DNA from: Paenibacillus cookii
GTDB lineage: Bacteria > Bacillota > Bacilli > Paenibacillales > Paenibacillaceae
Assembly (NCBI RefSeq): GCF_018333375.1
Contig: NZ_BORW01000003.1
Coordinates: forward strand, 1 to 64,000
DNA length: 64,000 nt
Direction: 5' to 3'
Numbering within the stretch: the first letter of the stretch is position 1; every line of letters begins with the position of its first letter. The notes beneath the pieces are model-generated. The model was not told the DNA's origin. It saw only the letters and a program-made list of their open reading frames with translations, and made no database searches. Positions 39,215 to 47,706 of this stretch are shown here, in pieces. The translations under genes were made by a program, and so were the position numbers.

Positions 39215-40168
39215 GTGTATGTAATCGCATTTATTTTATCGCTTGTCATCGTGCTGGCATTGATTCCACCTCTGCGAAAGCTGGCCATCCGGGTCGATTT
39301 CGTTGACAGGCCGACAAGCCGGAAAATCCATAAAGAACCTGTCCCCCATTTGGCGAGCATCGCCATTTTCCTGGGATTCATGATTCCGTACCTCATCCTG
39401 AGCCGTCATTGGGATTCGGAAATGGCCGGCATCATCGCCGGTTCGCTCCTCATTCTCGGCATCGGCATGGTGGACGACTGGTACAAAACGCGCGGCAAAG
39501 ACTTTCCGGCGCTGCCGAAAACGGTGGTGCAGGTGGGAGCGGCCGTGATCGTCTACTTTTCCGGCATCTCCTTCGTCGGAGTGACGATTCCGTTTGCCGG
39601 GCATATGATCGTATTCCCTGAGTGGCTCCAGTTCATCCTGACCATCCTTTGGATTTTCGGCGTTACGACCGTCATCAACTTTATGGACGGACTGGACGGG
39701 TTGTCGGGAGGCGTAGCCGGCATTTCCGCGCTGACCTTGTTTATCGTCGCGATTTCCAAAGGCCAGACGCAGTCGGCGATCATGGCGATCATCCTCGTGG
39801 GGGTGGCGCTCGGCTACTTGAAGTACAACAAGCCGCCGGCAAAAATTTATATGGGGGACGCGGGTGCCACGTTTATCGGCTTCATGCTCGGCATCATCGC
39901 GCTGGACGGAGCCTTCAAGCAGGTAACCGTCATCTCGATCCTGGTTCCGGTGCTGGCGCTCGGCGTGCCGATCTTCGACAACATTTACGTGATCATCAAA
40001 CGTTATTTGAACGGAAAACCGGTATACAAGGCCGACCGAAGCCAGATTCACTACCGGCTGTTGTCCTGGGGGCTGAGCCCGAAGCAGGCCGTCTTGTTCA
40101 TCTATTTGATCAGCGCCTGCCTGTCGCTTTCGTCCATCATTCTAATGCTGCTGAGCAAATCTTCGTAA
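39215..40168 (+). CDS. tagO: Undecaprenyl-phosphate N-acetylglucosaminyl 1-phosphate transferase (TagO/WecA type)
   Basis: Transfers GlcNAc-1-phosphate to undecaprenyl phosphate, the first step of wall teichoic acid linkage-unit synthesis. The 317-residue protein has about 10-11 membrane helices. Catalytic/metal motifs are GMVDDWYK, NFMDGLDGLSGG and YMGDAGATFIG, with the basic loop motif SQIHYRLLSWG. GTG 39215 lies eight bases after GGAGG; an ATG at 39200 overlaps that site, and the frame is open further upstream without a start signal. It is divergent from the pst operon. Confidence 0.92.
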   Translation: MYVIAFILSLVIVLALIPPLRKLAIRVDFVDRPTSRKIHKEPVPHLASIAIFLGFMIPYLILSRHWDSEMAGIIAGSLLILGIGMVDDWYKTRGKDFPALPKTVVQVGAAVIVYFSGISFVGVTIPFAGHMIVFPEWLQFILTILWIFGVTTVINFMDGLDGLSGGVAGISALTLFIVAISKGQTQSAIMAIILVGVALGYLKYNKPPAKIYMGDAGATFIGFMLGIIALDGAFKQVTVISILVPVLALGVPIFDNIYVIIKRYLNGKPVYKADRSQIHYRLLSWGLSPKQAVLFIYLISACLSLSSIILMLLSKSS

Positions 40169-40174
40169 ACAGCC

Positions 40175-40213
40175 AAAAGCTCCATGCCTGCAAACAGGCA
40201 TGGAGCTTTTTTT
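40175..40213 (+). terminator. Terminator of tagO
   Basis: AAAGCTCCATGCCTG / CAGGCATGGAGCTTT, a 15-bp perfect stem with a 4-base loop, then T7. Confidence 0.95.
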
Positions 40214-40217
40214 CGTG

Positions 40218-40362
40218 TTACGCAGGCGACCGCTGGCGCAGCATCGACCGGAAAATCGCCTTCAGCAGCGGCGGAACCGCCAGGAAGATAAACAATGTCC
40301 TGAACAGCTGATAGCAAATGACAACCGACAGATCGGCTCCGGCCTCTTTGCCGATGATGCTG
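40218..40362 (-). pseudogene. Remnant of an AbrB-family (ammonia monooxygenase-like) membrane protein gene
   Basis: One minus-strand frame reads about 48 codons ending at TAA 40218, with IIGKEAGADLSVVICYQLFR then LFIFLAVPPLLKAIFR. This is the C-terminal end typical of PF05145 (AbrB-type) transporters. Upstream (40363-40455) the frame breaks up and no start or body remains. The region 40169-40513 otherwise holds only terminators. Confidence 0.6.
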
Positions 40363-40455
40363 CTGCACGTGTACGTCTCTTTTTTCGAAAATAATCCCGC
40401 CGTCGGCGCCTATGCCAAACAGCTCAGCTTAATGTTTTGAACGAATAGCCATAGC

Positions 40456-40509
40456 AAAATGACCCGAATACGAAGACCATGGACGGTTTGCCTCGATTCG
40501 GGTCATTTT
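40456..40509 (-). terminator. Terminator of the LacI gene
   Basis: AAAATGACCCGAAT (40456-40469) / ATTCGGGTCATTTT (40496-40509), a 14-bp perfect stem with a 26-base loop. It starts just after the stop codon. Confidence 0.8.
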
Positions 40510-40513
40510 AATG

Positions 40514-41500
40514 TTAACGGGATGCGCCCTTGACGGAAGGCTTCCCTACGGATTCGCCTTGGATGAGCGTTACGTAGATGCGCTCATGCTCGACTTTTTC
40601 GCCGGAAATGATTTTGATGAGCTGCTCCGACGCGAGCGCCCCCCATTTCCGTTTGGAATAGTCGATGGTGGCCAGCCGCGGCTGCATATACCGGGTCAGC
40701 TCGATATTATCGAAACCGATCAAATGGATCTGCTCGCCGATCCGGAACTCCGTATCGGCCAGCCGGTTGCACAGGCCGATCGCCATCTCGTCGTTCAGGC
40801 AAAACACCGCGACGGGTTCCGTATACTCCCGCATGATTTGTTCGGCGGCCTTTTCGCCACCGCTTTTTTTGAAATCGCCTTGAATTTCGATCCATTCGAT
40901 GTCGCTGCGCCGGTCCGCAACCATTTTGACGGCTTTCATGCGCTGGATCGAGTCGAAGGACCCTTCGGGCCCGGATACGATATAGATCTTTTTATGGCCT
41001 TGCTCCACCAAATATTCGGTGGCCAAGGTCGCCCCGGCCTTATTGTCGAGCAAAACCTGATTGATGTTCGGATGATCCAGCTCGCGGTCGAGCACGACGA
41101 TTTTATGGTTGCGGTCCGCGTACTTCAGCAGTTCCTCGCTGGAGAACGTATGGTCCAGTATGACCGCGCCGTCGATCAGGCGCTCCGGCAGCATGCGGTG
41201 GGACTGCTTGCCGCTGCAGACGATGAGGTCGTAACCCTGCGAGTTGCAGACCTCCTTCATGCCGTCCAGCAGTTCCCCGTACACATCCCCTTTGAAGTCC
41301 GTCAGGAATACGCCGAGAATTTTCGTCTCCCGTTTTTTCAGCGTTCTGGCAGCGGCGTTCGGAACATAGTTCAGCTCTTTGGCGATTGCCAGTATTTTCG
41401 CGCTGGTTTCGTCCGTCACCTTGCTGCTGCCGTTCAGGGCATAAGATACCGTTGAAATGGAGACTCCGGCTTTTTTAGCGATATCCTTTATACTTACCAA
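40514..41500 (-). CDS. LacI-family regulator of the beta-1,2-oligoglucan locus
   Basis: 328 residues: LacI helix-turn-helix at the very N terminus (SIKDIAKKAGVSISTVSYAL), hinge helix NAAARTLKK, and a periplasmic-binding-protein-like sensor domain (ILGVFLTDFKGDVYGELLDG to GFDNIELTRYMQPRLATIDY). The start is TTG 41500 (AAATTGGTAAGT) with AAGGAG/GAGG upstream; the open frame extends 29 codons beyond it. Last gene of the sugar operon. The GAAAC(C)GTTTC palindromes at 49395, 52251 and 52597 are its likely targets. The inducer is presumably a sophorooligosaccharide. Confidence 0.92.
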   Translation of the reverse strand: MVSIKDIAKKAGVSISTVSYALNGSSKVTDETSAKILAIAKELNYVPNAAARTLKKRETKILGVFLTDFKGDVYGELLDGMKEVCNSQGYDLIVCSGKQSHRMLPERLIDGAVILDHTFSSEELLKYADRNHKIVVLDRELDHPNINQVLLDNKAGATLATEYLVEQGHKKIYIVSGPEGSFDSIQRMKAVKMVADRRSDIEWIEIQGDFKKSGGEKAAEQIMREYTEPVAVFCLNDEMAIGLCNRLADTEFRIGEQIHLIGFDNIELTRYMQPRLATIDYSKRKWGALASEQLIKIISGEKVEHERIYVTLIQGESVGKPSVKGASR

Positions 41501-41610
41501 TTTGTCCTCGCTCCTTATCGTTGTTCGCCGGGGAATTTTGCAGGCGAGGCGCTTGCTGGCGCCCCTTTCCCGCAAAATCCCGTTCATTCTTGGATGAATC
41601 GGATCCTATG

Positions 41611-41640
41611 GAAAATGGCGATCCGTTAAGATCGCCTAAA
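41611..41640 (-). terminator. Terminator after the GH94 gene (weak)
   Basis: GGCGATC / GATCGCC with a 6-base loop, then ATTTTCC on the minus strand. It lies between the GH94 and LacI genes and may only attenuate. Confidence 0.6.
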
Positions 41641-41643
41641 AAT

Positions 41644-44600
41644 TTACATAAAAATTTCAACGACGTTATGATCGTCCTTCATCGCCTGCTCAAAGGCTTC
41701 CTTGCTGATGCGCAAGCCGCCCTCGCGGTAAGGATTGGCCACCCGCTCCGCCTGAAGCGGATTGCCGTTTAGCGTCACGCGGCTGACGGAAGCGCCGGTT
41801 ATATGATAAACGAAGGTAACCTTGACCCCGTCGTATTCGAAATCGAAATGCATTCCGTTCAGCGACGCCGGCAGGACCGGGTCGATCGTCAGTCCGCCTT
41901 GGTCCTGGCGAATGCCGAGGGCGTTCGAAATCAGCTGGTTCATGTAAATCCCCGGACCGCTGGAATAAATCCGCCATCCGCCTTTCACCTGCACCTTGCC
42001 GCTGCGGAGGTCGTCAAAATGCGTCTGCGCCTCGTAGCGGTTGTTGAACTTGCCGTCCGAGCTGCTGAAATACGCGTTGCTCTGCCGCATCTCCGCATTC
42101 GGCACGACGTCGCGGATGCCCACCGGGTTAATGACGTTAAGCCCGTTCCATACGTCGTCCGCATGTCCCAGCTTCGCCATCGCTTCGATGAACCGGATGT
42201 GGGCATGGACATATTGAAGCCCGACCTCGCGTCCGAAATTCGAAGCCTGCTCCGCCCGTTTGAAATGCGTGCTGACGCCTCCGGCGTACTGGGCGGGACG
42301 GTTCATCAAACGAACGCCGTCAGGGAAGAACAGCTTTTCCTTGATCAATGCGTAATGCGATTTCGCGCGCTCCGGATCGAGCAGTTCCGCGATCATGCTG
42401 CGCGTCATCGGCAGCAGGCGGTATTGGATACCCGTTTCGGTGTCCGTCGGATGCAGCATCAGCTTGGCGTTAGCAGGGTCTTCCATATAGAGGAATCCCG
42501 GAATAACGTCGGTTTGCAGCATATACCGGCGGTAATCGCGTTTAATGCCGTCCGCCATTTCCTGCAGCTCCGCCGCAAAGGACGGTTCTTCCGCCAGCAG
42601 CGCAGCGGACAGCTGGGTAAACGTCTGGTACGTCAGGGCCACCGTCCAGCTGCTGACCATGTATTTCTTGAGCTGGGCGTTCGCCGGCTGCAGCGTATCG
42701 TCCCAGTCCCCGTCGCCGTAAGACGACAAATACGTATCATGCAGGAAGTGGCTGCGGATGTAGCCGATTTCCTTATGCACATGCTCGAGCAGCGTGTATG
42801 TTTGTTCCGTGAACTTGAAGCTTCCTTTAACGGTATAGGAAACCTTTTCCTTCAAAATACTGTAATCCCGCGTAGCCGTCAAATAATCGCTGAGCACCTT
42901 GAGCGGCCAGACGATAATGTCGCCGTGGCTTTCCTCCTGCTGCACCGGGGCATACCGGTCGAACATGAACCATTGCGGCCAGTTTCCGTCATGCTCGTAT
43001 TGATGGGAATATACCGTAAGCAAAATATCCCGGACCTGACCGAATTTTTGCGTGGCCATGAAGTACTCCGACGGTCCCTGGCACACGTCGCGCGTTCCCC
43101 ATGCCGCCCCGCCGTATTGCTCCAGGCCATGCGGAACCGAATAATGGACGAGCATGTTATGCGTGTACCACCAAGCCAGCGCGTTCACCTTGAAGAAGTC
43201 GGCGCCCTCGGCTCCGTCCCCGCCGGTAAGGCGGAATCCGTTCATGACCTCCCGGTAGAATTCGCGATATTTGGCGATCTCTTCCTCGACGTTTTTGTCT
43301 TCGGCCGGCATGTGTTCGCCGTTCAGCAAACCTTGCACCGTCAGGGTCCATTCGCGGGTTGCCTCGATTTGCATTGTGTAGAGCGACGCGCAGCCGGCCG
43401 GTACGCCTTCCGCAAGCACGGTCTCGTCGCCGATCTCGGCCGCGGCGCCATCCAGCCACATGCGATATTGCAAGTTCGGGTAGGCTTCCTTGCGGAGGTC
43501 ATCCTGCCCGCCGAAGAAGGTAAGGACGCCGTTTTCGTTTGCCATGCGAACCGGCGCTTCGTATTCGTTGACGTTCATCGTCACTTGGCTTGTCACGAGG
43601 AAACGGTACGCCTTTCCGCTTTCGGAACGAACGTTCAGCCGAACTTCCGGCGTGTCCACGGTCGTAAAGTTCGTAATGACCAGCATGTCGTCGGCCGTTT
43701 TGTAATACCAGCGCACATAGTTAAAACCGATTTCGAACAGCGATGGCATCGTCAGCAGCCGGTATTGCCCGTCCACTTCCACGTAAATCCGCTGTCCGGC
43801 CGTTTTCGGCACGTTTAGCGCGTTTCGGGCGTTGCTCATCATTTTGTTGAAGTTCGTGTTGCCCACGACCAGATGCGAGTTGAAAATGCCGTACATGTAA
43901 GACGTGGTCGTGATGACCGTCGCCCCGAATTCAACGTTGTTCCCGCTCATCAAAATATGGCCGTGCGGACGTTCAACCAGCAATTCTTTTTCTTTGCATA
44001 CGATATGTTCGTAGGAATCCGTGAAAAACGAAAGGAGTTGTCCGCCTTCGCGTTCTTCCTGTTGTCTCTTATGTTCCGGGAAACGCGCATCGATTTCCTC
44101 CGCCGACATGGAGAGGGTTTGCAGCGGTTCGCCGATGGTTCCGTTAAACCGAACGGCGGGCAGCTGCCGCAGCGTTTCTTTGTCGCCTTCGGCCAAATAA
44201 GCCTCCCAAGCCTGCTGAACCTCGGCTTTATACTCGAGCTCGGTTACCGCTGCCGCATGGTTTTCTTTGAACAGGCCGTAAAATACGAAACGCGCTTCGC
44301 CGTCAAGCGTCACCCGCTCGGATTGCAGCGCCGTGTAAGCAAACTCGTATTGATAGATTTCATTGGCCAGCCCGGCCTTGCTCAGGCAGGAAGGCACGTT
44401 TGTTTCCTTGTAGGACAAGCCGAAAAATTGGAAGCCGTCCGTCGAATAGCCGGCAGCGCGCGTCAAGGCGCCTTGCTGGATATATGGGAACGCTCCGCCG
44501 CTTTGCGGCATGTTTTGTCTGGAGCAAACGACGTAACCGAAATCATCGTCCTCGAAAACGGTATGGTCGATATATTGGGACAAATAGGCTTCGTTGCTGC

Positions 44601-45006
44601 GCACCGCCCCGATGTCGGCATTGCCGAGATCCTGTCCGTAGATGATGTCGATGCTTGCCCCTTCGCCCCGGGCCACCACGTCCCAGAACCAGACGCCGAG
44701 CGGAGACACGGCAAAAGTCACGCGGTATTCGACGCCGTCGGCGCTGCCTTCCCAAAGAATCCGGCGTTGCCCGGCGCTGACTTTGCTTTGGGAACGGATG
44801 CCGAGCAGAGGGTAAAACGAAATGCCCGACTCGCGGTGAATACGCAGGTACAGGTTATTCAAAGCTCCTTCGATCGGGCTTGCCACCAGTTGGTTTATCA
44901 TGGTTTGGCCGCTTAGAGCCTGGTGCAAATCGCCGCTTTCCCAAAAGGTAAAGCTCAAATCACCCGCTTGGATGTTTAGCTTAGAGTTCGTAATCGTGGC
45001 TGTCAT
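41644..45006 (-). CDS. GH94 1,2-beta-oligoglucan phosphorylase (probable)
   Basis: Very large (1120 residues) GH94 protein. It has an N-terminal beta-sandwich region, an (alpha/alpha)6 barrel (about 620-1030) and a C-terminal jelly roll. Barrel motifs include VPHGLEQYGGAAWGTRDVCQ and DTYLSSYGDGDWDDTLQPAN; an Asp of GDGDWDD is the expected general acid. Length and context match the Listeria 1,2-beta-oligoglucan phosphorylase rather than the ~800-residue cellobiose or chitobiose phosphorylases. Expected reaction: sophorooligosaccharide plus phosphate gives glucose 1-phosphate and a shortened oligomer. No signal peptide, so cytoplasmic. ATG 45006 has AGGAGG about 12 bases upstream. Substrate assignment is inference from size and neighbours. 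Confidence 0.85.
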   Translation of the reverse strand: MTATITNSKLNIQAGDLSFTFWESGDLHQALSGQTMINQLVASPIEGALNNLYLRIHRESGISFYPLLGIRSQSKVSAGQRRILWEGSADGVEYRVTFAVSPLGVWFWDVVARGEGASIDIIYGQDLGNADIGAVRSNEAYLSQYIDHTVFEDDDFGYVVCSRQNMPQSGGAFPYIQQGALTRAAGYSTDGFQFFGLSYKETNVPSCLSKAGLANEIYQYEFAYTALQSERVTLDGEARFVFYGLFKENHAAAVTELEYKAEVQQAWEAYLAEGDKETLRQLPAVRFNGTIGEPLQTLSMSAEEIDARFPEHKRQQEEREGGQLLSFFTDSYEHIVCKEKELLVERPHGHILMSGNNVEFGATVITTTSYMYGIFNSHLVVGNTNFNKMMSNARNALNVPKTAGQRIYVEVDGQYRLLTMPSLFEIGFNYVRWYYKTADDMLVITNFTTVDTPEVRLNVRSESGKAYRFLVTSQVTMNVNEYEAPVRMANENGVLTFFGGQDDLRKEAYPNLQYRMWLDGAAAEIGDETVLAEGVPAGCASLYTMQIEATREWTLTVQGLLNGEHMPAEDKNVEEEIAKYREFYREVMNGFRLTGGDGAEGADFFKVNALAWWYTHNMLVHYSVPHGLEQYGGAAWGTRDVCQGPSEYFMATQKFGQVRDILLTVYSHQYEHDGNWPQWFMFDRYAPVQQEESHGDIIVWPLKVLSDYLTATRDYSILKEKVSYTVKGSFKFTEQTYTLLEHVHKEIGYIRSHFLHDTYLSSYGDGDWDDTLQPANAQLKKYMVSSWTVALTYQTFTQLSAALLAEEPSFAAELQEMADGIKRDYRRYMLQTDVIPGFLYMEDPANAKLMLHPTDTETGIQYRLLPMTRSMIAELLDPERAKSHYALIKEKLFFPDGVRLMNRPAQYAGGVSTHFKRAEQASNFGREVGLQYVHAHIRFIEAMAKLGHADDVWNGLNVINPVGIRDVVPNAEMRQSNAYFSSSDGKFNNRYEAQTHFDDLRSGKVQVKGGWRIYSSGPGIYMNQLISNALGIRQDQGGLTIDPVLPASLNGMHFDFEYDGVKVTFVYHITGASVSRVTLNGNPLQAERVANPYREGGLRISKEAFEQAMKDDHNVVEIFM

Positions 45007-45058
45007 ATGTTGTTAATTCCTCCTAACCCTTGAAATAAACCTGCGAGCGCGGTGTCCG

Positions 45059-45103
45059 GATCGTGCCGGAGAGGCCGTCAGGCCCCTCGCACGGTCCGCC
45101 TTC
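45059..45103 (-). other. Hairpin between the GH3 and GH94 genes
   Basis: GAGGGGCC-TGAC-GGCCTCTC-type stem flanked by GTGC/GCAC. There is no T-run. It may set the relative mRNA levels of the two enzymes. Confidence 0.4.
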
Positions 45104-45124
45104 ATTCACGTTCACCTGTTTCGA

Positions 45125-47284
45125 TTAAACCAGCTTAAAGGACGCTTCCAGCGTGTCGCGGCTGTTCGCCCCCACGAATACCCGGAAGGAACCGGGATCG
45201 CTTGCGAAACCGAGATCGGAATGATGGTACCGCAGCTGCTCTTCCGTCAATGTGAAGGTTGCGGTTTGGCTCTCGCCCGGCTGAAGCTCCAATCGTTCGA
45301 ATCCTTTAAGCTCGCGGAGCGGACGGACGACCTCTCCCGCCACGTCGCGAACGTACAATTGAACCGTTTCGATTCCGGCCCGTTCTCCCGTATTGGTTAC
45401 CTTCACTTGCACCGTGATCGGTTCATCCGCCTTCATTTCCGGGCTCGACAGGGTCAAATCGCTGTATTCGAAGCTCGTGTACGAAAGGCCGAACCCGAAC
45501 GGCAGCAGCGGATCGTTAGGGCTGTCGATATATTTGGATACGTAACGTTCGTCCGATTTGGAAGGATCCATCGGGCGTCCCGTATTAAAATGGTTGTAGT
45601 AAACAGGCACTTGGCCCACCGATTGCGGGAAGGACATCGTCAGACGCCCGGACGGGTTCACGCGGCCGGTCAAAATGTCGGCGATCGCCGCCCCGCCTTC
45701 GCTGCCCGGGAACCAGGCTTCAAGCACCGCATCGGCCTCGTCGAATATGCCGTGCAAATCAAGCGGACGGCCGTTGAAAATGACGGCTGCCATCGGCTTG
45801 CCAAGCTTCTTCAGCCATTTCACCAGCTCGAGCTGCGCCTGAGGCAGGCGGATGTTCGTTCTGGAGCCGCCTTCGCCGCTCATCGCGGATTCTTCGCCCA
45901 GGGCCAACACGACGATGTCGGCGCTGCGGGCCGTTTCGAGCGCCGCCTCCAGCTGCTCCGGCGTCATGCTGTCGATGCCGCAACCTTCGCTGACGACAAG
46001 GGTTCCGGTGAAACGTTCCTTGAGCGCCGAAGCGAGCGGAGCCGCATCTTCCTTCTCCCCTACGCAGGACCACCAGCCGAGAATATCGTTGCTCTCCGCG
46101 TACGGGCCGATCAATGCAACGCGGGCATCCTTTCGCAGCGGCAGCACGCCGTCGTTTTTGAGGAGAACGCTCGATTTGGCAGCCAGCTCATAGGAAACCC
46201 GGCGATGTTCCTCGCAGAAAAGAATTTCCTTCTCGCGCTCCGGGTCTGCCGCGCGAAGCGGATTCTCAAAAAGTCCGAGTTTGTCTTTCAGGCGCAGGAT
46301 GCGCAATACGGCTTCGTCGATGAGCGCTTCGTCCACCTTGCCGCTCTCCACGAGCTCCGGCAAATGGCGGACGTAACAAGGGGTCATCATCTCAATGTCG
46401 ACGCCGGCCCGGATCGCCCGGTATGCCGCTTCGCGGTCGTCTTCGGCCGCGCCGTGCGCGATCATCTCCCGAATGGACGCCCAGTCGGAGATCAGCACGC
46501 CGTCGAATCCCCATTCGTCGCGCAAAATGCCGCGCATCAGTTTTTCGTTGCCGGTCGCCGGAATGCCGTCCACCGTGTTAAACGATGTCATGACCATTTC
46601 GCAGCCTTCGTCAAGCGCCGCTTTATAGGCCGGCAAATATTGCTCGCGCAGCTGCCGCTCGGACATGTTGACCGTATTGTAGTCCCGTCCGCCCTCCGGC
46701 GCGCCGTAAGCCGCAAAGTGTTTCACGCAAGCCGCCAGTCGGTCGGTTTCCTCTTTCAGATTGCTTCCCTGATAACCTCTGACGAAGGCGCGGGCAAACA
46801 TTCCGTTGAGATAAGGATCCTCTCCGGTCGTTTCCATGACTCTTCCCCAGCGCGGATCGCGCACCAGATCGACCATCGGCGCAAACGTCACGTGAATGCC
46901 GGATACGGCCGACTCTTTGGCGGCGATTTCCGCGCTTTTCTCCGCCAGCTCCAAATCCCAGGAGCAGCCGATGGCGAGCGGGATCGGGAAAATGGTTTTA
47001 AAACCATGCACGACGTCCGCCATAAACATCAGCGGGATTCCCAGCCGGCTTTTTTTCAGGTACGATTGCTGCACGTCGATGACCGCCTGCGCCCCGGAAA
47101 GGCCAAGCACGGAACCGCTGCCGGTAACCATCGGCTCGGTAATTCCCATTTCCTCCATCGGTCCGGTCACTTGACTTTCGTTGTCCGTGCCTTCGTGAAA
47201 ATGGGCGGTAAGCTGAAGCAATTGAGCGATTTTCTCTTCCAGCGTCATTTGTTGTATAAGGCCTTTTAATTGCTGAATATCCAT
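45125..47284 (-). CDS. GH3 beta-glucosidase
   Basis: 719 residues, no signal peptide, so cytoplasmic. The GH3 N domain has the substrate-binding KHFAAYGAPEGGRDYN and the nucleophile Asp (about 267) in GFDGVLISDWASIREM. The second alpha/beta domain includes ALGEESAMSGEGGSRTNI, and a C-terminal fibronectin-III-like domain begins near PFGFGLSYTSFEYSDLTLS. It has the size of the Listeria innocua enzyme that prefers sophorose. It lies beside the GH94 gene and behind the transporter genes. It would hydrolyse the disaccharide left by phosphorolysis. ATG 47284 has GGAGGG six bases upstream. Confidence 0.92.
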   Translation of the reverse strand: MDIQQLKGLIQQMTLEEKIAQLLQLTAHFHEGTDNESQVTGPMEEMGITEPMVTGSGSVLGLSGAQAVIDVQQSYLKKSRLGIPLMFMADVVHGFKTIFPIPLAIGCSWDLELAEKSAEIAAKESAVSGIHVTFAPMVDLVRDPRWGRVMETTGEDPYLNGMFARAFVRGYQGSNLKEETDRLAACVKHFAAYGAPEGGRDYNTVNMSERQLREQYLPAYKAALDEGCEMVMTSFNTVDGIPATGNEKLMRGILRDEWGFDGVLISDWASIREMIAHGAAEDDREAAYRAIRAGVDIEMMTPCYVRHLPELVESGKVDEALIDEAVLRILRLKDKLGLFENPLRAADPEREKEILFCEEHRRVSYELAAKSSVLLKNDGVLPLRKDARVALIGPYAESNDILGWWSCVGEKEDAAPLASALKERFTGTLVVSEGCGIDSMTPEQLEAALETARSADIVVLALGEESAMSGEGGSRTNIRLPQAQLELVKWLKKLGKPMAAVIFNGRPLDLHGIFDEADAVLEAWFPGSEGGAAIADILTGRVNPSGRLTMSFPQSVGQVPVYYNHFNTGRPMDPSKSDERYVSKYIDSPNDPLLPFGFGLSYTSFEYSDLTLSSPEMKADEPITVQVKVTNTGERAGIETVQLYVRDVAGEVVRPLRELKGFERLELQPGESQTATFTLTEEQLRYHHSDLGFASDPGSFRVFVGANSRDTLEASFKLV

Positions 47285-47616
47285 ACAGTTCCCTCCACTA
47301 CCTGCTCAAACATTCAAGCGGGTTTTTTCTCTTTTTTTGCTGTACAGGCGCCTGGGCCGAAAATTGCTTCATTATATATGAAAGATTTATAGAACGCCGC
47401 GAGCCGCTTGAAGACTCCGGCATTCTTTCTTCTTTCTCAGGAGCTTGCGCAACATCCGTCGCCCCGGAAGCGGGCAGGACGGATCGCTTTTTGTTTCCAT
47501 CCGCTTGTGCAAACTCCTCAATCAGAAGAGAGGGGATAACTTCGTCTCTTTCACGAGGCCGGAAGCCTGCCGTCCCAGCTGGAAAATAGAGGTCTTTCCG
47601 GCCGTCATGAAGAGAA
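47285..47616. other. Intergenic region between the binding-protein and GH3 genes
   Basis: About 330 bases without a supported gene. An open frame of 118 codons on the minus strand has no ribosome binding site and begins inside the terminator, so I do not count it. Confidence 0.45.
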
Positions 47617-47651
47617 GAACCCGGCTGCACCCTAATGCTGCACACCGGGTT
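47617..47651 (-). terminator. Attenuator/terminator after the binding-protein gene
   Basis: AACCCGG ... TGCA / TGCA ... CCGGGTT stem with small bulges, then CTTCTCTTC on the minus strand. It would favour high expression of the transport genes over the enzymes downstream. Confidence 0.7.
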
Positions 47652-47706
47652 CACGGACGGGGGTTTGGGTAAAACCCCTCGCCCATCGTCCTTTTTAGAG
47701 ATATCT

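Noticed and set aside
41803..43818. 671-codon open frame on the plus strand
   Set aside because: Exactly antisense to the GH94 gene; same composition artefact, no start signal.
45221..47269. 682-codon open frame on the plus strand
   Set aside because: Antisense to the GH3 gene; no ribosome binding site and no recognisable motif.
47298..47654. 118-codon minus-strand frame between the binding-protein and GH3 genes
   Set aside because: Starts within the attenuator hairpin, lacks a ribosome binding site, and has no protein-like features.
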